Source of the DNA: Stomoxys calcitrans
Taxonomy: Eukaryota > Arthropoda > Insecta > Diptera > Muscidae
NCBI RefSeq assembly: GCF_963082655.1
Contig: NC_081555.1
Location: forward strand, 92,643,819 to 92,707,818
DNA: 64,000 nucleotides
Reading direction: 5' to 3'
Each line of letters opens with the position of its first letter. Position 1 is the first letter of the stretch. The notes below the pieces were generated by a model. That model was not told the origin of the DNA. It worked only from the letters and a program-made list of their open reading frames with translations, and made no database searches. Shown one piece after another: positions 44,962 to 55,770 of this stretch. The position numbers and the translations under genes are program-made.

Positions 44962-45962
44962 AACAAGTAAAAAGGCGATAAGTTCGGCCGGGCCGAATTT
45001 TGGATACCCACCACCTCGGGTATATATGTAAACCACCTTTCGTCAAAATCAGGTGAAAAATTCATACCTTATACCCCATAGAAGCTATATCGAAAAATGT
45101 TCCGTTTTGGACCAAACACTACAAAATACTGGTATTTTTTGTAGCTATATCTAACAATAAACCGATCTGAACCATATACACGGATATCGAAAAGCCTAAT
45201 ATAGCTCATTGTGTCAAATTTCAGTGAAATCGGATTATAAATGCGCCTTTTATGGGGCCAAGAATTTAAATCGAGATATCGTTCTATATGGCAGCTATAT
45301 CCAAATCTGGACCGATTTGTGCCAAGTTTCAGAAAAATGTCGAAGAGCTTAACAGAACTCACTGTCCAAAATTTCGGCAAAGTCGGACAATAAATGCGAC
45401 TTTTAAGGGCCCAAAACCTTAAATCGAGGGATCGGTCTATATGGCAGCTATATGCAAATCTAGACCGATTTGCGCCATATCGCAGAAGTATATTAAGAGC
45501 CTTAACTTAAATCACAGTCCCAAATTTCGACGACATCGGACAATAAATGCGCCTTTTATGGCCTGAAAACCTTAAATCGAGAGATCGGTCTATATGGCAG
45601 ATATATCCAAATCTGAACCGATCTGGGCCAAATTGACGAAAGATGTCGAGGGGCCTAACACAACTCACTGTCCCAAATTTCGGCAACATCGGACAATAAA
45701 TGCGCCTTTTATGAGCCTAAGATCTTAAATCGGCGGATCGGTCTATATGGCAGCTATATCCAAATCTGGACCGATCTGAGCCAAATTGGAGAATGATGTC
45801 AAGTGGCTTAAAACAACACACTTTCCCATATTTCAGCAAAATCGGATAATAAAGGTATGCATTTTTTACCTGATTTTGACGAAAGGTGGTTTACATATAT
45901 ACCTGAGGTGGTGGGTATCCAAAATTCGGCCCGGCCGAACTTAACGCCCTTTTACTTGTTTT
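44962..45962. mobile_element. Repeat element with ~105 bp inverted ends (foldback-like)
   Basis: The left end (44962-45066: AAACAAGTAAAAAGGCGATA, palindrome TTCGGCCGGGCCGAA, CCACCACCTCGGGTATATAT, GTAAACCACCTTTCGTCAAA) recurs as its reverse complement at 45856-45962, about 95% identical by eye. Between them lie five type-1 units, all in forward orientation. So it is bounded by two left ends and has no normal right end. Non-coding. The transcript would fold into a long hairpin with an ~800-base loop. Confidence 0.88.
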
Positions 45963-47225
45963 TAAATATGAGCTCTATTAATAATCGAGTGTTGAAAAAA
46001 CTTGTGTATTACATACAAAAAACCTTCATTTAGATGTTATTAGATTTTATGTAGTTTTTACATATTTATTTTGTTGTAAACAACAAATCGTTTTCACCAA
46101 TTGCTCTTAAATCACGGCAAAACTTTTTTGCTAGTGGTGATTTGCATTGAATGCATAAATTGAATGTTTGTTATCTGTAAAAATTCAAACAAATTGAACA
46201 ACATAAAATATTTAAACTAATTTTACATATGCATTTTATAGTTGCCTTCAGGATTTATCAACAGTGCCGCCAACGTTTTTCCCATAATACATTTTTTTTC
46301 CTCCTGCCTTGATTAATGGATGCAATTTGTAAAACATTTTTCCACAGACATCAGGGTGAAGAGTAAGAGATTTTTGCAACCTTAAAAAAGTAGAAGGCCA
46401 AAAAAAAAGCACTGACCAACAACTAAACGAACAAAAACTGAACCCCTATCCAACCATCCATTGCATTGACAGCTAACAGAAATTCCTGGCGGTAGGTGGA
46501 ATGAATGCGAATATGGAAGGCAGCTGTATTGGGCAAGTCCATCTGGCGGAGTGATGAAGAGGAGACCATGGTACAAAACGGAAGGAATGAAATAAATATG
46601 CCATAAATACTCATGTAAATGCAATGACCTGCTGCTTCATCCATGTCTCTATGACTTTATATCTATTTCGCTTTGGACTGGACACAAACACAAATTGTAG
46701 TTTTTCCCATTTGAAGGGTAAACTTTGAAACCGGCTATGGTGAATTGTCAATGAACTTTTCATTTGCTATTGCAAGGTGTTTTTCTTTTTTTATTATTTT
46801 TAGGTTTTTTTGGACAAAGACAAAGCGAACCGGAAGTAAACAGCAGCAATAACATCCGCATGTTTGTACACCTGTCGCTGTCCTTCCATTTGCAATATTT
46901 GCTATTATTTTACTGTTGTCTTGTCTGAGCAAATGCTTGATGACAATGGGAAGAACCATACCTGGTATTGCCTCTAAAGATTTAAAATACCTTTAATCAA
47001 TAAAAAGTCTAACTACTTTTCATCATATGTCCCCTAAAAATATGCAAAATATATTTTTCGCCTACGAATATGCAAAACATGCAAATAATTTTTTTCTCTA
47101 TCAATATTTGTAGCTCCCAGAGCTAATTTACAAAAAATGACCATTTGAGTACTTGTGAAAAAATTCGGGCAGAATTTATTTATAATTTGAAGAAAATGTA
47201 AGGAAACTTTAATCTGCAAAACGCA
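45963..47225. other. Unique AT-rich stretch
   Basis: No recognised TE or domain. Acceptor-like TTTTTATTATTTTTAG at about 46802 (plus) has no partner donor nearby. Open frames at 46382-46644 and 46735-46959 (minus) show nothing recognisable. Probably host intron or intergenic DNA. Confidence 0.45.
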
Positions 47226-48540
47226 GAAACAATCATTAAGATAATATTTCAGCCAAATCTAGTAAGAATTGCATACTTTAGGGGCTGAAGAAGTAAAATA
47301 GGGAGATCGGTTTATAGGGGAGCTGTATTAGGCTATAAACCGATTCATGCCATTTTCGACACGTATGCTTAAGGTCATGAGAGAAGCCGTTGTACAAAAT
47401 TTCAGCTAAATCGGATAATAATTGGGCCCTCTAGTGGCTCAAGAAGTCAAGACCCCGGATCGGTTTATATGGCAGCTATATCAGGTTATGGATCGATTTC
47501 AGCCAAATCGGATAAGAATTGTGCCCTCTAGCGGCTCAAGAAGTCAATACCCCAGATCGGCTTATATGGCAGCTATATCAGGTTATGCACCGATTTGAAC
47601 TATTCTTAGCACAGTTGTTGGAAGTCATAAAAAACACCTCATGCTAAATTTTAGCCGAATCGGATAATAATTGCGTCCTCTAGTGGCTCAAGTAGTCAAG
47701 ACCCCAGATCGGTTTATATGGCAGCTACATCAGGTTTTGGACCGATTTGAACTATTCTTAGCACAGTTGTTGAAAGTCATAAAAAACACCTCATGGTAAA
47801 TTTTAGCCAAATCGGATAATAATTGTGTCCTCTAGTGGCTCAAGAAGTCAAGTCCCCGGATCGGTCCCCGATATGGCAGCTATATCAAAACGTGGACCAA
47901 ACTGACCTACATATATAAGAAGTATTTGTGCAAAACTTCAAGTGGCTAGCTTTACTCCTTCGAAAGTTAGCCTGCTTTCGACAGTCAGAGGGACGACGAT
48001 ATGGCTATAATGTATTCTGCGCATAGTATTCTGTTATGACTTCCAACAACTGAGCCAAGTACGGTCCGAATCGATCTATAACCTGATATAGCTTCCATAT
48101 GAAACGATCTCCCAATTTGACTTCTTGAGCCCCTGAAATCCTGAAAGCTTCAATTTTCATCCGATTTGATTGAAATTTTGCACATAGTGTTCTGTTTTGA
48201 CTTCCAATAACTGAGCCAAGTAGGATCCGAATCGATCTGTAACCTGATATAGCTCCCATATAAACCGATTTCCCGATTTGACTTCTTGAGCTACTAGAGG
48301 GCTTAATTCTTATGCGATTTGGCTTTCAACAACTGTGCCAAGTATGGCCTAAATCAGTGGATAACCTGATATAGCTGCCATATAAACCGATGTTCCAATT
48401 TGATACTCTGAGCCACTGGAGGGCGCAATTTTTACTCGATATGTCTGAAATTTTGGAGTTAGCAATGACTATGACTTCTAACAGCCATGGCAAGTACGGT
48501 CCGTATCGGTTATTAAATGGATGTAGGTCGTATAAAAAGG
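47226..48540. repeat. Type-3 arrays in opposing orientation
   Basis: Positions 47226 to about 48005 hold forward type-3 units (CCTCTAGTGGCTCAAGAAGT, CGGTTTATATGGCAGCTATA). From about 48020 to 48540 the units are reverse-complemented (AACCTGATATAGCTTCCATA, TTGACTTCTTGAGC). The switch point, near a partial type-3 tail (CTTCGAAAGTTAGCCTGCTT), suggests one element inserted next to or into another in inverse orientation. No gene. Confidence 0.75.
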
Positions 48541-48559
48541 GTGAATTTTTAAAGAGCTA

Positions 48560-49844
48560 TAGGAAAAATTTAAAAAAAAAAATAACTCCTAAAATTTTGG
48601 GTTATACACGTCCCTACACAAGAACGGATCTACCTACGGCGGAGCTTGTGGCGCCCCACCGTCGGAACCATCCTGTTCCCTCAACAAACCTCAGGAGAGA
48701 TATCAGGGGTACGTTTGGTAGTTTACCCAGATCACAGAAGAAACGGCTCCCACGGAAGGAGAGCCTACGTCTCTGCAGACCGGACAGGAACACAGCAAGT
48801 GCTCAATAGTCTCCTCAGTGTATGGTTATGACCCCTGTCGAAGTACTCATCGACCTCTTATCGAACGCCAGCAACTCCCTCGTCCTCTTCCGATTAATGG
48901 CCGGCCATGGCGCCTTCGCAGTTCGGCCGAGACCAACCTCGCCACCATCTACCGAGTCCCACCTCGCCACCGACGCCGCCCTGGCCATCCCATCTACTGC
49001 GTTCAGTAGCTCGACAGATGGCACGTAGGCAAGACCGATGACTGGTCTGCCCGGTGCAGACAAACCCCTCCTGGCGCTCTCGTCCGCCTTCTCATTTCCT
49101 GGAATCCCTTCATGCCCAGAAACCCATGCCAGCGTCACATCATGGGCCCAGAGCCTATCCAGGGATTCCAAACAGTTCGCCACGCATCTCGACCTCACCA
49201 TCCTCGACCCCAAGGCCTTTAGCGCCAACATATTGTCCCCATAAATTCTGAGTTTCGAGGGCGGTAAGCCCCTTACCAGAATGTTATGGCACAGACCTCT
49301 GCCTGAAAGATCGTTAACTCGTCCGGCAGTCTCAGACACATACTAATATTCAGTGCATCAGAGTAGACCCCCAATCCAGTTCCTGACTCCATCTTGGAGC
49401 TATCTGTGTAGATCGAGGTTTCATCCAACTCAAGTACACCATCCGCCCTACATTCGTCCCTCTTAGGAAAACGAATCGCGAATGCCCTCACTCCAGTCGG
49501 CACTGGTGCCAGGTAGTCGGAGATCCTCTTCAGTCTTCCCTCCGTATCCATAACACCCAGAATCGAACTGTGGCCGCAACCATCCTCCTTCAGCATGCCG
49601 AGCTCTCTCAGCCTGAGCGCGACCCTGGGGGCGCAGTTCCAAATATAGGCTCCAACGGGCTGCATATCCAACACCGCCTCTAGGCCTGCCTGCGGTGCGG
49701 ATCTCAGCGCCCCTGTGATCCCGACAGAGCCCTGTCTCTGGACCTTCTCGAACTCCTTCGCACGCGTCCTCTTCCCTACGGCGGCCCACCATACCAGTGC
49801 TCGATAGGCTGGTCTAGTACTGGTCTCACGATGGCCGTTAGCAA
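48560..49844 (-). mobile_element. LOA-like family B, copy 2 (5'-truncated)
   Basis: Reverse strand, 5' to 3': the RT C-terminal region (YRALVWWAAVGKRTRAKEF, GALRSAPQAGLEAVLDMQPV), an RNase H domain (YTDSSKMESGTGLGVYSDAL; FQAEVCAI with the catalytic Glu; LRIYGDNMLALKAL with Asp; WVSGHEGIPGNEKADE with His and Asp), and the downstream LAYVPSVELLNAV region. A frame break lies near 49280-49330. It ends with 3' coding for a Cys-containing tail and a partial UTR. It shows the intact order of the parts that are duplicated in the copy at 11526-16740. Its truncated 5' edge directly meets a SINE 3' end in the same orientation. Confidence 0.85.
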
Positions 49845-50022
49845 ATTTTGCCGATGAACATTCCATGTAGAAACAGGGGCAAACTTCTTACATATCAATG
49901 AGTGCTGTCCGATTCAAATTTAAGCTCAATGATAAGGGACCTCCTTTTTATAGGCGAGATTTGAACGCAGGCGTTCGGCGTCTCAGGCGGACATGCCAAC
50001 CTCTGCGCCACGGTGGGCTCCA
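49845..50022 (-). mobile_element. tRNA-derived SINE, copy 6, internally deleted, abutting LOA-B
   Basis: Reverse strand: GGAGCCCACCGTGGCGCAGA head, A/B box region degraded (GCGTTCAAATCTCGCC), then a jump to TATAAAAAGGAGGTCCCTTA and the normal 3' tail. About 130-140 bp of the central body are missing. The 3' end (GGCAAAATTTGC) joins LOA-B coding without spacer. Confidence 0.8.
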
Positions 50023-50235
50023 ATCAACCTACATTAATAGGAATTATTTGTGCAAATTTTCAAACGACTAGCTGTACTCCTTCGAAAGTTAAAGTGCTTC
50101 GTCAGACAAACAGAAGGACGGACATGGCTAAATCGACTTGGAATTTCAAGACGACCAAGAATTTTTATGGGTCTTCAATATTTCGATGTGTTACCAACGG
50201 ATAGACGCAATTAATATACCCCATCCTATGGTGGA
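50023..50235 (+). repeat. Type-3 element right-end fragment
   Basis: TATTTGTGCAAATTTTCAAA, CTTCGAAAGTTAAAGTGCTT, GACAAACAGAAGGACGGACA, then CCATCCTATGGTGGAGGCTA, the usual type-3 terminus. No gene. Confidence 0.75.
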
Positions 50236-51046
50236 GGCTATGAATATCGTTCTTCTAAGCACCTACAAATTTAAAATGTATTCTAAAATGTCTTAATTGT
50301 AATAAACTAAATTTCTAAATTATTATCCGCAACAGTTTAAAGTAATGTTTGCAAACACTCGTATATAAGTGTGTATGTATGTGTGTTGCATATATATTAA
50401 AATCTCCACAAATAAAAATTATTCGTCTACATCTATTTAATATACGACAACGAACAAACAAAAAGCCAAACAACTTTTTTTTGTTTGTCTGGTTGCTTTT
50501 TTTTTTGCGGAGACAACATTCAGGCGCATATGCAAATATTTATTTAATAAACGATGTTTTTTGTTTGGCTTAAATATGTAAATACGACTCAATAGAGGAC
50601 GAATATATTATTTTAGCTTTGTATTTACATTTTCCAGTGGTGGCAAGCAATGCTGGCTACGTTGTGCACCTCCTTTTTAATTCAAGTATGCTGACTGAGG
50701 AGGATTAGCTTAGAAAGTGGCATACTGAGCATGCATACTCACACACTGATACACACATATGAAGCAAAAGCAATAGTGGTAGTATTAGTAGTAGACAGAC
50801 AAATGGACTAAAATCAGCAACAGCATGCTTAACAGCATAAGTGTACATACACATTGACAAGTGTGTGTCTGGCTATGTGTGAATAACATCTGGTATGTAG
50901 GTGGTGCTTGTGTGGAACTTTACTTAAAAACTCTTGTGATGCACTCTAGTATTCATTTGCTCTTTTGAAAGAGGAAGGTATGATAATTGTGGGAAAAAAG
51001 TAAAGATGAAATAGGATGATATAACGTTTTTCTCAGATTAGAGTTG
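50236..51046. other. Unique AT-rich stretch
   Basis: Simple GTAGTATTAGTAGTAG and TGTGTATG runs. No TE similarity. A weak acceptor-like TTTACATTTTCCAG at about 50635 (plus) has no visible donor. Likely host intron or intergenic DNA. Confidence 0.45.
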
Positions 51047-51345
51047 GGAAGCCATTGTAGCGCAGAGGTCAGCATGTCCGCCTATGACGCTAAACACCTG
51101 GGTTCGAATTCTGGCGAGACAATAAGAAAAAAATGTTCAGCGGTGGTTTTTCCCTTCTAATGCTGGCAACATTTTTGAGGTAATATGCCATGTAAAATCC
51201 ACTCCCCAAAGAGATGGCGCGGCACACCGTTCAGACTCGGTTATAAAAGGAGGCCCTTGGGCCATAACTCTTAAGCTTGAATAGGAAAGCAATCATTGAT
51301 ATGTGAGAATTTAGCTCCGGTTCCAAAATGGAATGTTCATGGGCA
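51047..51345 (+). mobile_element. tRNA-derived SINE, copy 7, abutting LOA-A
   Basis: GGAAGCCATTGTAGCGCAGA head, B box GGTTCGAATTC (one change), full body and GGAATGTTCATGGGC end. It runs directly into LOA-A linker coding (WQETHIQEAKRASW) in the same orientation. Sequence before the SINE is not LOA-A, so this does not look like an insertion into a longer LINE copy. Confidence 0.9.
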
Positions 51346-54045
51346 GTTTTACATTGGCAAGAAACTCACATTCAGGAGGCAAAACGTGCCTCCTGGAAGA
51401 TGGAGGCAAAACGTGCCAAAAGATGTGAAGACAGCGTTAATAACGCCGCCAAGATAAAAAAGTTTCTCTCAAAAACTCATGTCCAAACTGAAACTTTGGA
51501 AGACGACATGGGAGAGACAGCAAAGACAATGGAGACATGTTGAGGCTATTGATGAAAACCCATTTTCCACAGGGTTGATCGAAGGATTATAATAACGAAA
51601 TTTATGGTGAAGAATCCTTGAGGAGCTTCAAACCATTTAAGTCACCCGTACCTGATGGAATATTTCCGGCGTTACTGCAGAAAGAGGCAGACTATCTAAC
51701 GCCTCGTCTGGCCAAAATTTTCACAGCGTGTCTAGGACTTGCATATACTACCCAAGCCCGGCAAGGCAAGTTATGCGACACCAAAGACCTACAGACCCAT
51801 AAGCCTTACGTCCTTTCTACCCAAAACCATGGAACGTATTGTGGACATCATGATAAAAAGTATGACATTCAGCGAACTGCTCAAATTCAAACAGCATGCC
51901 AATGTCAAGGGAAGGTCGATGGAGACTGCCTTGCACGAGGTTGTGCATAAAATAGAAGAATCCTTCGATGGCAAAACGTACATTGACATCGAGGGGGCTT
52001 TTAACAATGTGAGGACCGACACTCAGATCCAATCCTTAGACCAGTCCCGGGTGGACCCGGTCCTTAGAGACTGGATAAACCATATGCAAAGGAACAGGTG
52101 GATAAATTGTGTGTCTCATGGCATTAATATAAGGGAGAAAATGGCACAGGGCACTCCACAGGGGGGCATTTTATCGCCACTCCTATGGGTGACCACCACA
52201 AATGACCTATTACGGATGCTGACTGAGGAGGGATTTGAACCCGTCTGCTATGCAGACGATTTTATAATACTTCTTAGGGGTAAGAATCCGGTCTTGCATA
52301 TGGCATATACTGGGCTAGACCCAGAGGTCTCAATGGTAACCCAGAGAATTCTGAAATATGCCTGTTCACGAAGATGACGAAGGTGGACCAATTCAACGCA
52401 CCTCGTTTCCTCAATAAGACGATTTCGATATCGGACAAGGTCAAATACCTAGGTGTGATCTTGGACAGAAAATTGAATTACAGTTAGCTTACAGATGTTG
52501 GACACTACGTCGACGAGCCGTAGGCTCGAAATGGGGCCTGAATCCTAGGATAGTCCACTGGCTCTACAGGAGCGTGATTAGACCAATACTTACTTATGCC
52601 TCAGTAGTTTGGTGGACTGCTATGGAGAAAAAATGCAACATAAGGACCATACAACAGGTTCAGAGAACATGTTGTCTTGGCATAGGCGGAGCGATGAGGA
52701 CCACACCCACTAGGGCACTGGAGACTATTCTAGATATCCGACCCATTGACATACAGATTAAGTGTGAGGCAGCCACTGCGGCTATGAGACTTATGGCGAT
52801 GGGAGAATGGATTGAGGATCGGAGCAGCTCATACCATTGCGGTATAATCGAGGCAACGATAGGAAATGTGAAAGGAAGGGAAGAGGTTTCCGATCGGATA
52901 CCTGAGATGAACCTTGAAGTCGAGTGCGAGGCACTGCTGCCATCGGCACAGTCTTGGATTAACGTAACCCTTGTAATGCCAACTGGAAGATCATGTTGCA
53001 CGGATGGATCTAAGCTAGAGGACAGAGTTGGCCTGGGAGTCTACATTAAGAACCCAGTGACTGAGATATGTTTTAGACTGCATGACCATAATATGATCCT
53101 GCAGGCTGAGATTCTGGCGATCATGGAATGTGTGAAGTGGTGTGGTGCTAATGCGAGGACATCGAGTGTGAACATCTTAACCGACAGTAAAATTGCCATA
53201 ATTATTGCCCTTATGGCAATTTTACTGTCGGTAAAGATGTTCACACTCGATGTCCTCGCGTTAGTACCACACCACTTCACGCACACCGTGATCGCCCATA
53301 CCAACCAAGACGGTAAGGTCACGAACAGTCTTGCAGAGTAAAAAGGAGATTAACGCCTTCTCTGAGGATGGGAAAATCCGCATCGTTTGGGTGCAGGGAC
53401 ATAACTGAGTAAGAGGAAATGAAAGGGCAGACAATTTGGCGGTGAAGGCCAGAGGAATGCCATCAATTAACTTGGTTAACCCTAAGCCTTTCGGGTGGAC
53501 GCAGTCCGAGTTAAGGGAGTGGGCGATGAGTGCGCATGCAATCCTGTGGAACAGCGAAACGGTCGGTAGGATGGCGAAAATCCTATGGGGAGGGATCCAG
53601 ATCGTGAGAAGACGAGACTATTACAGAAAGGAAGCAAGAAGGAGGTCAGTATAGCTATTGGTGTCATAACGGGACACATAGGACTAAGAGCTCACTTATG
53701 TAAAATCGGTGCGGCAAGTGATAGCATGTGTAGGAAATGCGGGGAAGATGATGAGACGTTGGAGTATTTCTTTTGTCATTGCGCGGCTTTCGCGTCCAAC
53801 AGATATTGACACCTAGGTGGAGACACAATATCAGACATGAATCAACTTAGGGAAGTGGTATTGAAAACAATTAAGGATTTTGTAAGTAGCACGGAATTCC
53901 TAACTTAAAATTTTCTTTTTCGAGGTTACTTTTTAGTTTTTAGAGCACACAACAAGCCGATTACTGGCTTAGGTGTATGTCCATAGTGGCATGGGGCGGA
54001 TTAATATCTGCACCCTCTTTTTAACCTAACCCTAACCTAACCCAC
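51346..54045 (+). mobile_element. LOA-like family A, copy 2 (longest; 5'-truncated)
   Basis: Forward strand: linker (51346-51640), RT (51640-52380; GRSMETALHEVVHKIEES, DIEGAFNNV, GTPQGGILSPLLW, CYADDFIILL), RT thumb (52390-52620), RNase H (52990-53450; CTDGSKLEDRVGLGVYI, LQAEILAIMECVKW with the catalytic Glu, LTDSKIAI), post-RNase H region with a MCRKCGEDDETLEYFFCHCA zinc-knuckle-like motif (about 53730), and a 3' UTR ending in CCTAACCTAACCC. RT and RNase H are mostly readable but frameshifted at several places. The RNase H is broken by an inverted duplication at 53132-53280. It provides the reference for the deletion in copy 1. Confidence 0.87.
53132..53280. repeat. 70 bp inverted duplication (snap-back) in LOA-A RNase H
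   Basis: Arms 53132-53201 and 53211-53280 are reverse complements with about three mismatches, separated by the 9-base loop TTATTGCCC. Only the left arm is normal LINE sequence. Beyond the right arm the LINE resumes with CCAACCAAGACGGTAAGG. As a result both strands encode the same RNase H peptide (ARTSSVNI.TDSKIAI). Confidence 0.93.
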
Positions 54046-54914
54046 TAGCTGGACAACTGGGTCTTTTGAGCTAATATGCTGTCGTAGTAGTATTCAAAGT
54101 CTTGAGCATTATCCTATTTATGGGACAATATGAGAGAGTCAAATTTGTTGCGTTTAGCAGTGTAAAGTAGAATCTTCTGATTCTAACTTTTCAACCTGTA
54201 CCATTTTTTTTCCTAAGAAAAAAGACCTAGGAATGAATAAACTGCTATAAAATGACCGTATAGTTGTTAAGCATTTGCTTTTACTCACTCCTCAACCATA
54301 CCTGTCTCCAAACACTCGTTAAAAGTCTATGCTGATTGTAAACACAATTACGACATCAAGCATTACATCTGAAACACCTACATGTACATGCTTGCATTTG
54401 CTGCGACATGCGTTCATGTGAATGACTGAGCACTGCGTGTTGGTAGTAGTGATCATTATTCGTCGTAGTAGACAACTTTTAGGATGTGATATTTGCATAG
54501 TGGCAGAGTGTCTACGCAAGTGTTTGCACTTGTCTACTCGAATGTGTGACTGACTATGATGTGTTAATATTTACTTAAATGCAAATTGATGTGAATGGCA
54601 TTTGATGCTTATCATCAACACCCACCAACCCTGCTGCTGCTTTGTAATGCAGATAATGCCCTCTCACATACTTAAGATAAAAAGAGATTATTGCTTATAT
54701 TGTTACTATGACAATAGCCATATATGTACATACAAGGGGGATGCACATTAAAAAGGAGATGTTAAAAAAGTAAATTTTTGTTAAAATTTCGTTTCATATG
54801 GGAAATCTTGTCAAAATTTAATTTCTAAAGCAATTTTTGTCAAAATTTTATTTCTAAAGGACATTTCTTCCAAATTTCATTTCTAAGGAAAAATTTTGTC
54901 AAAATTTAATTTCT
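54046..54914. other. Unique stretch, then degenerate ~33 bp repeats
   Basis: Positions 54046-54774 have no recognised element. Positions 54775-54912 hold four or five copies of a unit like AATTTCTAAAGGACATTT and TTTTGTCAAAATTTAATT, the same motif seen near 8.5, 16.8 and 58.5 kb. No gene. Confidence 0.5.
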
Positions 54915-55440
54915 ATATGAAACTAGTCGAACCGGGCCCTCTCCGCCGCATCTTCTCTTACAATGTATGGAACAAAATTTTCCTTTGAATGTTTATATTT
55001 GACAATTCAAGAGTTTTTGGTGAAATACTATGCTGCGAAAGGCACAAATGTATGTCCCTTGACTAATAGGATGTTACTTCTAAATGTCTTTATATGATCC
55101 TTGTTAGGCTAGGAGATCGCTCGGAGGGTTTTTGGGTCATTTTAGTTCAGTTATTACATGTACTCTATTCTTAAAATCCTGTATTTGAGCCCTATATACC
55201 CATGGGGAATTTGGGAGTGGCGCTTCGCCGCAAACATTTCGCCTCGAATATGGATATAAAATTCTGTCTTTTCTCCATTTTATTTGAGCTTCTTTTTGAC
55301 ATCATCCGTAAATATGTCCGATTTGGTTTCGGAACAGGATTGGGGTAGCCAGGCCCTTTGGCCCCCAAAGTGGATGTCACGCTTGCACTCTAATCCAATT
55401 TTGGGCTCCAAATTACTTTAATTGGAGCCCCATACTGCCA
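54915..55440 (+). repeat. Type-2 element left end, degraded
   Basis: Starts ACTAGTCGAACCGGGCCCTC, equivalent to the ACTAGCTGACCCGGGCCGCT start at 18030, then similar following sequence (TGGTGAAATACTATGC) and diverged units with ATTTGAGCCCTATAT. The SINE and a LOA-A fragment interrupt it. Confidence 0.7.
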
Positions 55441-55756
55441 CCGGAGGCCACCGTAGCGCAGAGGTTAGCATGTCCGCCTATGACGCTGAATGCCTGGGTT
55501 CGAATCCTGGCGAGACCATCGGAAAATTTTTCAGCGGTGGTTTTCCCTTCTTATTCTGGCAACATTTGTGAGGTACTATGCCATGTAAAATTTCTCTCCA
55601 AACAGGTATCGCACTGCGGCACGCCGTTCGGACTCGGATATAAAAAGGAGGCCCCCTATTATAAAGCTTAAACTTGAATCGGACTGCACTCATTGATATG
55701 TGAGAAGTTTGCCCCTGTTCCTTAGTGAAATTTTCATGGTCAAAATTTGCATTTTT
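55441..55756 (+). mobile_element. tRNA-derived SINE, copy 8, with 14 bp target duplication
   Basis: CGGAGGCCACCGTAGCGCAG head, B box GGTTCGAATCC, complete body and CAAAATTTGCATTTT end. GCCCCATACTGCCA is perfectly repeated on both sides (55427-55440 and 55757-55770). One of the least diverged copies. Confidence 0.95.
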
Positions 55757-55770
55757 GCCCCATACTGCCA

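Noticed and set aside
54028..54050. CCTAACCTAACCC as a telomere or subtelomere
   Set aside because: Short, at a LINE 3' end, and the same tail occurs at two other LINE ends; Diptera lack TTAGG telomeres.
1680..55520. tRNA genes suggested by GGTTCGAATCC and a D-arm-like head
   Set aside because: The head does not fold as a complete tRNA and continues into a conserved ~240 bp body; copies have target duplications. These are SINEs.
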